A stretch of DNA of 64,000 nucleotides from Pectobacterium wasabiae CFBP 3304 (lineage in GTDB: Bacteria > Pseudomonadota > Gammaproteobacteria > Enterobacterales > Enterobacteriaceae), in assembly GCF_001742185.1 (NCBI RefSeq), contig NZ_CP015750.1:2480001-2544000 (forward strand). The letters run 5' to 3'. The position numbers were made by a program, and so were the translations under genes. A model generated the notes under the pieces. That model did not search any database. It saw only the letters and a program-made list of their open reading frames with translations, and was not told the DNA's origin. Positions 25,870 to 33,479 of the stretch are shown piece after piece. How positions within the stretch are numbered: the first letter of the stretch is position 1; each line of letters opens with the position of its first letter.

Positions 25870-26304
25870 ATGACCGAGAACACACGCACGGTATTACGTC
25901 TGAAACGCGCCACAGTGAGCAAGGCAACGACGCCGGGACATGTCGCAGCCGACACCTCACGGGCGACGGAAAAAACAGGCAATAAGCAGCACCGTAAGAA
26001 CCAGAAAAAGCTCGAACGGCTGGTTTCACTCTGGCCGGACGCCTTCAATCTGGAAAATCCCCGCCCGCTGGCAATCGGGATCGATAAGGCGCTGGCGGCA
26101 GATATTGAACGTCGCCAATTATCCGGCGCGGGTTCGCTGCGCTTTTCGCTGGGGTTGTATGTCCACCGTTCTGCTTACGTCAAAGCACTGGCCGCTGGTG
26201 GACAACGTTACGGCCTGAACGGCAAGCATCAGGGGGAAGTCACTGCCGAACAGCAGGAACGCGCCAAACAAACGCTTAAAGAAGGGAGAAAAAACCATGT
26301 CTAA
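25870..26304 (+). CDS. ProQ/FinO-family RNA-binding protein
   Basis: I use ATG 25870 because the TTG at 25855 overlaps the SSB stop and GAGG lies before the ATG. After a basic tail, the 144-residue protein has the FinO domain: LVSLWPDAFNLENPRPLAIGIDKALAADI, then SLRFSLGLYVHRSAYVKALA and GGQRYGLNG. ProQ/FinO proteins bind structured RNAs and pair antisense RNAs with targets. In a satellite this may set copy number or entry, by inference. It overlaps the next gene by 8 bp. Confidence 0.88.
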   Translation: MTENTRTVLRLKRATVSKATTPGHVAADTSRATEKTGNKQHRKNQKKLERLVSLWPDAFNLENPRPLAIGIDKALAADIERRQLSGAGSLRFSLGLYVHRSAYVKALAAGGQRYGLNGKHQGEVTAEQQERAKQTLKEGRKNHV

Positions 26305-27367
26305 AAACTGGATGCGCCATTTTGAAATACAGGTACTGGACAAGGCAGGTGAAGGCATCCGCCTCAGTGACTTCAAAGTAATTTTTAACATCGAATGGAA
26401 TGATAACAAGTGGCCCAGCGTAGCAACGGTGAAGATCTACAACCTATCGCCGGAAACCCAAAACCGCATCATGGGTAAAGAGTTTTCCAGAATAAAAATC
26501 ATCGCCGGTTATGACGGTATGGCACCGGATGTAAAAGCCTCTGATGTGGGAAAGGTTCGTCTCGTTGAACCCGGTCAAGAGGGACAGAATGACGGGCTAA
26601 ACCATGGATTGATATATCACGGAGATATACGATTCACCGTCACAGGGAAGGATAATTTAACAGATTCATGGATCAGGATTCAGGCGTGTGATTCTCTTGA
26701 GGCTTTTACTATGGCGATGATCAGCACAACGCTGGAAAAGGGTTATACCCTGAAAGATGTCTATGAGTTGCTGATGCGCTCACTGGAGCCTTATGGTATC
26801 AGTCGCGGTGCCGTTCCTGAGTTTCCGCCCACAGTATACCCGCGAGGTAAGGTGTTTCACGGTATGGTGCGTGACTACCTTGATAATGTTGCCGAACAAT
26901 GCGGCGCCAAGTGGCAATTTGCCTACGGCAAGCTCGATATGCTGACCAAAGACACGGCACTGCGTGCGGCAATCGTATTAAATGCCAATACCGGGCTAAT
27001 TGGGATGCCCCAACAAACCATTGGTGGCGGGGTTAATGTGCGTTGCCTGATTAATCCCAATATTCGCCTTAATGGACTCATTAACTTAGATCAGACTTCA
27101 ATATATCGCGCCTCACTTTCTGAGCAGGATGTTTCCCGATTGCCGGGACGTATTAGTGAACAGGAAAATAACGGATACCGACAGTTAGAGGGGATACCCC
27201 GGAAGGAACAGCCCGCCAGCATAGCCACTGATGGCGTATATATCGTGCGCTACATTGCATATAGCGGGGATACTCGCGGTCAGGCGTGGTATATGGATTT
27301 GATTTGTGAAGCAGCCGGTTCGGCAGATGTTTATTCACCGGAAGCACAACAAAAGGTTTATTCGTAA
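26297..27367 (+). CDS. Phage baseplate hub protein
   Basis: The 356-residue protein begins with a beta-rich module that includes MRHFEIQVLDKAGEGIRLSDF, FNIEWNDNKWPSVATVKIYNLSPET and FSRIKIIAGYDG. The middle part has YTLKDVYELLMRSLEPYGI, and the end has GVYIVRYIAYSGDTRGQAWY. This is the pattern of contractile-tail hub proteins (gpD/Gp44-like) in enterobacterial prophages. Such a gene in a satellite-like element with no capsid genes is unusual. It overlaps the ProQ gene by 8 bp. Confidence 0.75.
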   Translation: MSKNWMRHFEIQVLDKAGEGIRLSDFKVIFNIEWNDNKWPSVATVKIYNLSPETQNRIMGKEFSRIKIIAGYDGMAPDVKASDVGKVRLVEPGQEGQNDGLNHGLIYHGDIRFTVTGKDNLTDSWIRIQACDSLEAFTMAMISTTLEKGYTLKDVYELLMRSLEPYGISRGAVPEFPPTVYPRGKVFHGMVRDYLDNVAEQCGAKWQFAYGKLDMLTKDTALRAAIVLNANTGLIGMPQQTIGGGVNVRCLINPNIRLNGLINLDQTSIYRASLSEQDVSRLPGRISEQENNGYRQLEGIPRKEQPASIATDGVYIVRYIAYSGDTRGQAWYMDLICEAAGSADVYSPEAQQKVYS

Positions 27368-27720
27368 TGAAAAAATCATATTTAGCGAATTCTTTCTTGA
27401 TCGGCCTAATATTCGTAAGTGCAGGTGCGAACGCTGATTTGGCTTGTGGGAATTTCATACTTCATGCGGCAAGTGATGGGTGGACTAGGGTAAATAACGA
27501 AAAAGTAACTTCTCAAAAAATAACATTCCTTTCCCGTAAAAATGATTGGGATAACGTCAAAACAGATATGACCCTCATGCCAGCTCGTGATGGTTTCATG
27601 TATGGCTTTGAGTTTATTAAACGGGACGGAAAAGCGTTTCTGAATGTGGAATTGATTCGGGGTAATGTCGATTCTCCGCGCTTTATCGGGTCATTTGATT
27701 GCAAGAAAATACCGGGTTAA
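27367..27720 (+). CDS. Secreted hypothetical protein between hub and spike
   Basis: The stop of the hub gene overlaps this ATG by 1 bp. The 117-residue product has a signal peptide (MKKSYLANSFLIGLIFVSAGANA) with a likely cut before DLACGN. The mature part carries two cysteines (Cys27 and one near the C-terminus, FDCKK), probably a disulphide. The function is unknown; it may be a periplasmic moron gene. The AT-rich codons differ from the spike gene. Confidence 0.6.
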   Translation: MKKSYLANSFLIGLIFVSAGANADLACGNFILHAASDGWTRVNNEKVTSQKITFLSRKNDWDNVKTDMTLMPARDGFMYGFEFIKRDGKAFLNVELIRGNVDSPRFIGSFDCKKIPG

Positions 27721-27730
27721 GGGGGAGATT

Positions 27731-28465
27731 ATGGCAAATGTAAGACCAGTTGATGATGCTGAGGTACTTGCTGCTACAGCCAGTAGTATTAAGTCGCAAA
27801 TGCGATCAGCTATACCGGGGGTTATTCAGTCCTTTGACCCTGAAACCGTAACCTGTGTCGTGTTAATCGGTGTGAGGTCAACGAATGCGCGTAGCTATGA
27901 TGATGTGAGTAAGAATAATGAGGCGTTAGATTATCCCCTACTGGTAGATGTTCCCGTTGTATTCCCACGCGGCGGCGGTTGCACGTTGACGTTTCCGGTT
28001 AAGCCAGGTGATGAATGCCTAGTTATCTTTGCCGATCGATGTATCGATTTCTGGTGGCAGTCTGGTGACGTGCAATCAAGGGTAGACGGCAGGATGCACG
28101 ATTTATCGGATGCGTTTGTTATCGCGGGCCCTCAGTCGCAGGCGAAAAAGATAAGCGGCATCAGCACCAGTGCCGCGCAGTTGCGAACTGATGACGGTAC
28201 GGCGTTCGTCGAAGTGGCGGCTGCTGGTGATATCACAGCGACAACTACTGGCAGTATGACAATCAATGCGCCAGTAATCACACTCAACGGCAATGTCACA
28301 ATTAACGGTAATTTGTCTCAGGGCATGGGTGACGGTGGCGGAACGGCAACGATGAACGGTCCGGTAAACGTCACAAACGATGTTACTGCGGGTGGCAAGA
28401 GCTTAATGACGCACACGCACGGCGGCGTACAGCCGGGCAATGGAAACACAGGAGAACCACAGTGA
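27731..28465 (+). CDS. Phage baseplate spike protein (Gp138/GpV-like)
   Basis: ATG 27731 follows GGGGGAGATT. The 244-residue protein has an N-terminal OB-like domain with VQ/VIQSFDPETVTCVVLIGV and VPVVFPRGGGCTLTFPVKPGDECLVIFADR, then a beta-helical tip with TINAPVITLNGNVTINGNLS and THTHGG near the end, where spike tips bind iron through HxH. These are the Gp138/GpV spike features of contractile tails. It would sit on the hub encoded upstream. Confidence 0.8.
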   Translation: MANVRPVDDAEVLAATASSIKSQMRSAIPGVIQSFDPETVTCVVLIGVRSTNARSYDDVSKNNEALDYPLLVDVPVVFPRGGGCTLTFPVKPGDECLVIFADRCIDFWWQSGDVQSRVDGRMHDLSDAFVIAGPQSQAKKISGISTSAAQLRTDDGTAFVEVAAAGDITATTTGSMTINAPVITLNGNVTINGNLSQGMGDGGGTATMNGPVNVTNDVTAGGKSLMTHTHGGVQPGNGNTGEPQ

Positions 28466-28644
28466 GCAAAATAGAAAACGTTAAACCAGTAGAAACCAGA
28501 GTCTTGGATGAAAGTCACCCTGTCCGTACTTTTCTGGACGATCTGAAAAATCAGCCTGAAGCCACCAGCAATAGCATTCATGCTGAACGGGCAACCAGTG
28601 ACGAAGCGATAATCACACAGTCGAATCAGGCCGGAATTGGTTGA
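28462..28644 (+). CDS. Small hypothetical protein coupled to spike gene
   Basis: The 60-residue frame starts GTG 28462 behind AGGAG and overlaps the spike stop by 4 bp. It reads MSKIENVKPVETRVLDESHP, is acidic and probably disordered or helical. No family is recognised; a small virion-associated or assembly factor is possible. Confidence 0.5.
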   Translation: MSKIENVKPVETRVLDESHPVRTFLDDLKNQPEATSNSIHAERATSDEAIITQSNQAGIG

Positions 28645-28715
28645 TAGTCTGTCACGGTGGGCGGGGTTTCCTGCCCACTTACTGATATCAGCCAGCAGAA
28701 CGCGAGGAAATGATC

Positions 28716-29312
28716 ATGTTAATGAGTAAGGCAGAATATGCACGGCATTGCGGTGTAAGCCGTCAAACGGTGTATGACTGGGTGAAAAAAGGTGAGGTGG
28801 TTCTTTCTGGCGCGAAAATCGATGTCACAGCGACCGATTCCAAACGTAATGGTGATGGAAGCGCTTATATATCCCCAAAAGCTGTAGAAGAGCCACTTGG
28901 TGATGAAACCCAAGAAACAGAGCCAAAGTACCAGACCTTCTCGGCTTCAGACCAAGAGGCCGCTGATATCGTGCTGACATTCGATGATATCTACCCGCCT
29001 GCATCCACATACGAAGAACTGCAAACACGAATATTAGACGCAGCGGAAGCCCTTAATCTGGAAGTTCGTTTGCTGGAGGTGGACGACGAACATATTCGCG
29101 GCATTGAATTGTATGACGCCGATCAAGATTGTGTTGCCCGTCGCTGCGATTCGCACATTTTTGAACTGGAAGCGCTAACGTTTTTGAGATGGCTTGTTGT
29201 GGAAAAGAAGTTAGGCCGATTAGATACGGTCACGAAAGCAGGCCTAGCCGCGTTATCCGAACCTTTCATTACCAATGCAAAGGCTGTTTACGGCGACAGG
29301 ATGGTCGAATAA
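28716..29312 (+). CDS. Phage-type HTH protein, Nu1-like N-terminus
   Basis: ATG 28716 has GAGGA about 8 bp upstream (nearby ATGs at 28710 and 28722 are alternatives). The N-terminus is a winged helix: LMSKAEYARHCGVSRQTVYDWVKKGEVVLSGAKIDV, as in lambda Nu1-type small-terminase DNA-binding domains. The acidic C-terminal half (TFDDIYPPASTYEELQTRIL; FLRWLVVEKKLGR) is unlike a terminase and has no name I can give. It may be a packaging or regulatory protein. The gene is complete. Confidence 0.6.
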   Translation: MLMSKAEYARHCGVSRQTVYDWVKKGEVVLSGAKIDVTATDSKRNGDGSAYISPKAVEEPLGDETQETEPKYQTFSASDQEAADIVLTFDDIYPPASTYEELQTRILDAAEALNLEVRLLEVDDEHIRGIELYDADQDCVARRCDSHIFELEALTFLRWLVVEKKLGRLDTVTKAGLAALSEPFITNAKAVYGDRMVE

Positions 29313-29716
29313 ATCGCATAAGGATCGGCCAAGACTTGACGCTTTTGTACTAAGTGTAAAGCCGGGATGCATAAAAGTGTCAGATTTGCCGTGATAGCGT
29401 CAAGTTCCCCCTCAATGTGTAAAGCACCTGATATATAGATTTATATAGGTTATCAGCAGGATGAATCTAACTTAACCAGCCCGTTATCAGGTACGTTCAC
29501 ATCATTGATGAGCGTCAGACTCCCGACCATTGGCCTGTAAAGTACGCGCAGCCTGATGCTAAGATTTGATAAGGTTATTCGCCTGATGTATCGGAATGTA
29601 TCGGCTTTGCTGGTGGATGTGTAAAGCGCGAACATCACTAATCCTTACGTTCGACCAAAAACGAAACGGATACGGGTTTACATCTTCTGGACACATCCAT
29701 ATAAGCCCAGTTAGTC
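29313..29716. other. Degenerate phage DNA with an inverted repeat
   Basis: No intact gene is seen. A 9-bp inverted repeat CTTGACGCT/AGCGTCAAG lies at 29335-29343 and 29396-29404, and TGTAAAG recurs around 29354, 29417, 29536 and 29619. This probably marks decayed lysis-region sequence. Confidence 0.4.
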
Positions 29717-29919
29717 GTGAGTGCGTGCCTGATGATGTCGCTATTGGTCTGCTCGACTACACGTACCGTTTACGTACCACTGCCAGCGGAACTGACACAG
29801 CCCGTACTGGTGCCACTACCACCGGCTGCCGATTGACGTATGCGCAGGCTGTTTACTGTATTGACCCGTTACTGACTGCGATTGACCAGGCTAATAGCCA
29901 GTTGGCAGGAATCAGGTAA
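29717..29919 (+). pseudogene. Outer-membrane spanin (Rz1/LysC-like), frame-broken
   Basis: The frame from GTG 29717 (or ATG 29732) reads a short signal with lipobox LLVC and then a proline-rich tail, VYVPLPAELTQPVLVPLPPAA, as in Rz1/LysC spanins. It hits a stop after PPAAD at about 29835. Adding one T to the GATTGA run restores LTYAQAVYCIDPLLTAIDQ through the stop at 29919. An overlapping frame holds RECVPDDVAIGLLDY, which resembles the end of an Rz/LysB inner spanin. The spanin links the membranes during lysis. The gene is probably decayed, or a base is missing. Confidence 0.65.
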
Positions 29920-30048
29920 ATAGAAAAATCCTGAAAGAACACCCGACAAGATTAGATAGCTCTCTCGTAACGTAAGTGATCATCAGCACCTTGGCCTATT
30001 TTGGAATCCATTAAAAGCGGCTAAAAGATTTAATTAATGTACTTATTT

Positions 30049-30078
30049 AAAGCCTTGGCGTAAGCCAAGGCTTTGTTT
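30049..30078. terminator. Bidirectional terminator
   Basis: An 11-bp stem AAAGCCTTGGC/GCCAAGGCTTT with a 4-nt loop is followed by TGTTTT on the plus strand and a looser A/T run on the other. It separates the lysis remnant from the minus-strand gene at 30120-30578. Confidence 0.75.
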
Positions 30079-30119
30079 TATTGGGCATTCAACGCTATGA
30101 GTTATATATAAGTTGCCGT

Positions 30120-30578
30120 TCAAAAAAGATTAAAAGGTTTTTTTTCCAGTTCTTTAATGAAAGCTTCTTTGATTGCATCATAGCTGGTAAACCCTTTACT
30201 TAAAGGCCCTGTACCGTTAGGCAAGACCTCACCTTCTGAACCGTGTATCAGTACTGTAAAGGTATGCGCGATTTCTGCCTGTATGCTTACAGTGTCTCCC
30301 CATAACATAGGGTTACGGTTGTTTTCGGTTATGGCGTCAAAGACTAACGCGATCAAATCAGCAAGGTTTTTTTCATCAAATTGTTCATTTTCTGACATAC
30401 AAAACGAGACTACTTCATCTGCTCTATAGGGTGCCGCGTACTGTCTTAGCCCGTTATTATATTCTTTATATATAAGTTGAATCATGGCATTAATTTCCCC
30501 CTGAACTGGGGCAATACCGTTTTGATTCACCCTATCTTGCTCTTTATAAATCGATAAACAAAAATCAGACAGTTTCAT
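30120..30578 (-). CDS. Hypothetical acidic protein in the island
   Basis: The 152-residue product is acidic and largely helical (MKLSDFCLSIYKEQDRVNQN; LADLIALVFDAITENNRN). The codon mix resembles the AT-rich cargo genes. It stands alone between two terminator-like hairpins and opposite to the phage genes, the usual place for a moron or a cargo gene. An immunity or anti-phage role is possible but unsupported. Confidence 0.6.
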   Translation of the reverse strand: MKLSDFCLSIYKEQDRVNQNGIAPVQGEINAMIQLIYKEYNNGLRQYAAPYRADEVVSFCMSENEQFDEKNLADLIALVFDAITENNRNPMLWGDTVSIQAEIAHTFTVLIHGSEGEVLPNGTGPLSKGFTSYDAIKEAFIKELEKKPFNLF

Positions 30579-31206
30579 TGCGAAAAGCTCCTAAGTATAA
30601 AAACGTAATTCACCAAGCGTCTGCATAACTACTGAGAACGCTCATGGTAAATGAATGCTTGGAGCGTTTTTTTCAACTCTATAAAAACATTTCCATGACA
30701 TTTCATAACTTTTTGTGACTAAAATTTGTTTAATATTGATATGCCAGCAAGAATACCTCGTGCATGTCGTAAACACGGCTGCGGTCACACAGCAACAGAC
30801 CGCTCTGGCTACTGTGAGTATTGAATCAATTATTTCCTTTGGTATGATGTAGTTGTTAACCCACGGAAAGTTCAAGGAGGTCTTTTTGACCCAGTTTTTG
30901 GACTTCCCCGTAAGCATCCGCTAAGGGCGACTTAGGGTTCCTGAGCCAGGGGTAACAGAAAAATAGAAAGGATAATGAGCAGGGGGAAATACCGAGGCGA
31001 GTCATGGCTTACATGACTTTGATTTTTATGCCATTAGGCAATACTGCGGTGTCTATCCCGCCTTATTTGTCGCCCAAATAAGGTTAATACATGAAAAGCC
31101 AAGGGGCTCAGGTGACGCTGGTGTTTTCCCCATGCAGGCGGTGCCTGTTGGAATACTCTTAAATACCAGTAATTCGCATTTAGCTTGGCCTGTCTTTCAC
31201 CTAATA
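30579..31206. other. Mostly non-coding stretch before terminase
   Basis: Besides the HNH fragment, I see no full gene. The end of this block carries a strong intrinsic terminator without an upstream gene, so a short RNA made in the plus direction is possible. A phage regulatory RNA would fit the position, but I cannot assign a family. Confidence 0.35.
30741..30824 (+). pseudogene. HNH endonuclease, N-terminal fragment
   Basis: The 27-codon frame reads MPARIPRACRKHGC, then TATDRSGYC, the typical zinc-binding start of phage HNH endonucleases that sit beside terminase genes. It ends at a stop after YCEY, and the HNH core is absent. The gene has been truncated. Confidence 0.6.
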
Positions 31207-31227
31207 ACCGCCTACGGGCGGTTTTTT
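31207..31227 (+). terminator. Intrinsic terminator upstream of small terminase
   Basis: A 6-bp GC-rich stem ACCGCC/GGCGGT with loop TACG is followed by TTTTT. It would end a transcript arriving from the HNH-fragment region, just before the small terminase gene. Confidence 0.7.
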
Positions 31228-31293
31228 GTTGCCATCACACCATTCATTCCCAAACGAGTGAATAGCGTAATGGTTTTATCAGGGGGGATAAAA

Positions 31294-31838
31294 ATGGCAG
31301 AACCGGACTGGGAGGCCATCGAAACGGCCTACTGTGCCGGAGTGTTGTCCCTCCGTGAAATAGCAGAACTCTATGGCGACGGTATAACCGAGGGAGCCAT
31401 ACGTAAACGGGCCGCTAAACTGGGCTGGGTACGCAATAAAAAAGGCGGTACGCAAAAAGGTACGCAAGTACGCAAAAGCGGTACGCAAAAAAATAGCGTG
31501 CGTACCACTCAAAGCCCCGTTAAATCTGGCGATGGCGAAAAGTACGCAGAAGGGAAAGACGAACACCTTCAGAAAACGAAACCTATTCGCGGATCGCGTA
31601 CCGCATCACCCGTTAACCCATTTCAACACGGCAACCAGCACGCTCTTAAACATGGCGGATACGCTCGCCGCTTATTGCTATTCGCGCTGCTGCCTCTCGA
31701 ATGTATGCAAATGTTAACGTTCAGGTGCTTTTAAAATCTGTTCAAGGTGAGGCTGTGAACGACGCCGTCATGACGTATGAAAAAGCTATCAAACGACTAA
31801 CCGCGATGTCGCGATCGTGCGGAACGTGCGGAACGTGA
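31294..31838 (+). pseudogene. Terminase small subunit, frame-broken
   Basis: ATG 31294 follows AGGGGGG. The N-terminal part is intact: PDWEAIETAYCAGVLSLREIAELYG and EGAIRKRAAKLGWVRNKK, a small-terminase helix-turn-helix, then FQHGNQHALKHGGYARRL. Near 31665 the frame changes: the sequence reads out to a stop at 31734, while another frame continues AAASRMYANVNVQVLLKS and NDAVMTYEKAIKRLTAM to 31838, where a 9-bp tandem copy (GTGCGGAAC) and more stops follow. One missing base explains the first break. Small terminases choose the DNA for packaging, and in satellites they redirect helper capsids. Confidence 0.7.
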
Positions 31839-32329
31839 TTATTGAAATTGGCGTGAAATTTTGGAATAGGTTGGAAGGATTGGGGTAACGAAAAACGGGT
31901 AATGCCTTATCTGGCAAGCAACGCAGGCCAATCGCTACAAATCCGCGTCCAAAAAAGCCGAGATAGTTTTATTTACTTTTACATAACTGAGCATGAATTT
32001 TTAGCCTAGCCCGCGCCATTACTGGCTTTGACGGCAATTTGCACACATGGGGTGTAAAACAAGAAAGCGCTGATCGCCATATCCTTTTTCTACGAACTGA
32101 CGCTAACTATATGCAGAAAAATAGGAAGAAATAGTAAGGTATTGACCTATCGCCATTGCGACAAATTGCGACAAATTGCGACGTTTAAGCCGAATTGCAG
32201 GCGCAATTGCGAGTCAGTAATCCTGACGCACAAATTTCGAACAAGGCCAGATGCGTTACTGATTCAGGAACATGCTGATAAAGGGCTTTGTACCCGCTCA
32301 AACAGTAATGACAGCAGCGGCTCATGATG
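31839..32329. other. Gene-poor DNA at the far end of the element
   Basis: No complete gene is seen. It begins with the decayed terminase tail and includes a 10-bp tandem repeat (32155-32182). An open frame at 32142-32327 covers that repeat and is not convincing. Confidence 0.4.
32155..32182 (+). repeat. 10-bp tandem repeat
   Basis: Two full copies of ATTGCGACAA and a partial third (ATTGCGAC) run head to tail. The 10-bp period places each copy on the same helix face, which suits a protein-binding array. It lies 150 bp before iteron cluster B. Confidence 0.6.
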
Positions 32330-32449
32330 TTGGTTCAATCAGGGGTTAGTATTGGTTCAAAACGCCCCTATGTCGGTTCAGCTTTTTGAAAAATAACCAG
32401 TGAAAACAATCATCTTTACAAATCGAACCAACTGAACCGACTGAACTAA
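32330..32449. repeat. Iteron cluster B, second copy of the origin-type repeats
   Basis: TTGGTTCA occurs perfectly at 32330-32337 and 32352-32359, with TCGGTTCA at 32373-32380. Inverted near-copies are at 32424-32431, 32433-32440 and 32442-32449. The forward-then-inverted arrangement with an AT-rich spacer mirrors cluster A. P4 needs two iteron regions, ori and crr, and this pair may be the equivalent. Confidence 0.65.
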
Positions 32450-32594
32450 CATACTTTTGCTTATATATGCGTTTTCAGAAAGTGAATTGTAGATCTGGTT
32501 ATTGGGGGGAATACCGCTGATTCTTACGGCATCCAGAATAGGGCTGTTAAATGAACATAAAACAGTCAATCATCACTATGATTACCCCTGTAAA

Positions 32595-32616
32595 ATATCC
32601 CCGGCATATCCCCGAA
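32595..32616 (+). repeat. Right-end copies of the 11-bp arm repeat
   Basis: Two units of ATATCCCCGGC/A lie at 32595-32605 and 32606-32616, the second running into the attR block. They match the three units beside the integrase. Confidence 0.65.
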
Positions 32617-32705
32617 AAAACAAAGGAGTCACGCTATTAACGTAACTCCTTGATATATTTGGTGGCCCCTGCTGGACTTGAACCAGCGACCAAGCGATTA
32701 TGAGT
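32614..32705. repeat. attR: 92-bp repeat joining element and tRNA-Ile2
   Basis: This repeat matches 17187-17278 at 90 of 92 positions. It includes the tRNA terminator hairpin and the 3' half of the intact tRNA. Integration here restores the tRNA and supplies its terminator. Confidence 0.88.
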
Positions 32706-32735
32706 CGCCTGCTCTAACCACTGAGCTAAGGGGCC
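32660..32735 (-). tRNA. ileX: tRNA-Ile2 (anticodon CAU), ileX-like
   Basis: The 76-nt minus-strand gene folds as a cloverleaf with acceptor GGCCCCT/AGGGGCC, encoded CCA, and anticodon loop CTCATAA. The CAU anticodon and identity to E. coli ileX-type sequence show tRNA-Ile2, whose wobble C is changed to lysidine to read AUA. It sits beside mug as ileX does in E. coli. Its 3' end is the target of the island. Confidence 0.93.
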
Positions 32736-32875
32736 GAATGGGCGGTGATTATACGGTAATGTGTAGGGAAAGGTCTATAGTCTATCTGCCGGGTGGCGGT
32801 TTTATACTCAAGATAGCTTGTTGTTATCCTTATCAGAATTTACGATGGGCATAGTCAACGGCAGTAGGAAAAGAC

Positions 32876-33379
32876 ATGATTACCGATATTCTGGCAATAA
32901 ATCTTCAGGTTGTTTTCTGCGGTATTAACCCTGGGCTGTCGACAGCCCATCACGGTTACCATTTTGCTAATCCCAGTAATCGCTTCTGGAAAGTGATTCA
33001 CCAGGCGGGCTTTACCGAACGTTTGCTGGCACCTACAGAAGAGCAGCATCTGCTGGATACCGGATGCGGCATTACCATGCTGGTGGAGCGCCCAACGGTT
33101 GAAGCCACCGAACTGGGGCGGGATGAGCTACTGCAAGGCGGAAATGCGATTGTTGAGAAGATGACGCGCTATCAGCCGCGTGCGCTGGCCGTGCTGGGGA
33201 AGCAGGCGTTCAGTCAGGCGTTTGGTATCAAGAAGGTTTCGTGGGGGCGTCAGGAGCAGCGTATTGGCGAGACGCAGGTTTGGGTACTGCCGAACCCTAG
33301 CGGGCTGAACCGTGCGACGCTGGAGTCGCTGGTGGCGTCGTATCAGGAGCTACATCAGACATTGCAGGATAGAGCGTAA
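32876..33379 (+). CDS. mug: G/U mismatch-specific DNA glycosylase
   Basis: The 167-residue protein has the Mug active-site motif GINPG with Asn18, the NPSGLNR intercalating/recognition loop (Asn140), and length equal to E. coli Mug (168). It removes uracil and ethenocytosine opposite guanine. It lies between the tRNA-Ile2 gene and the converging rpoD gene, the E. coli order. The neighbouring island has not disturbed it. Confidence 0.96.
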   Translation: MITDILAINLQVVFCGINPGLSTAHHGYHFANPSNRFWKVIHQAGFTERLLAPTEEQHLLDTGCGITMLVERPTVEATELGRDELLQGGNAIVEKMTRYQPRALAVLGKQAFSQAFGIKKVSWGRQEQRIGETQVWVLPNPSGLNRATLESLVASYQELHQTLQDRA

Positions 33380-33410
33380 ATCTAGACTAAGCATTCTAAC
33401 TAACAGGCAA

Positions 33411-33440
33411 AAAATAACCCCAGCGGCCCGGGGTTATTTA
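33411..33440. terminator. Bidirectional terminator between mug and rpoD
   Basis: AATAACCCC (33413-33421) pairs with GGGGTTATT (33430-33438), with A-rich and T-containing flanks. It lies between two converging genes. Confidence 0.8.
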
Positions 33441-33479
33441 GAGAGGAAGCTATCTAGCGTGGATTAACTGAGAGATAAA

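Noticed and set aside
32142..32327. 60-codon open frame near the end of the element
   Set aside because: It includes the 10-bp tandem repeat and has no coding-like pattern.
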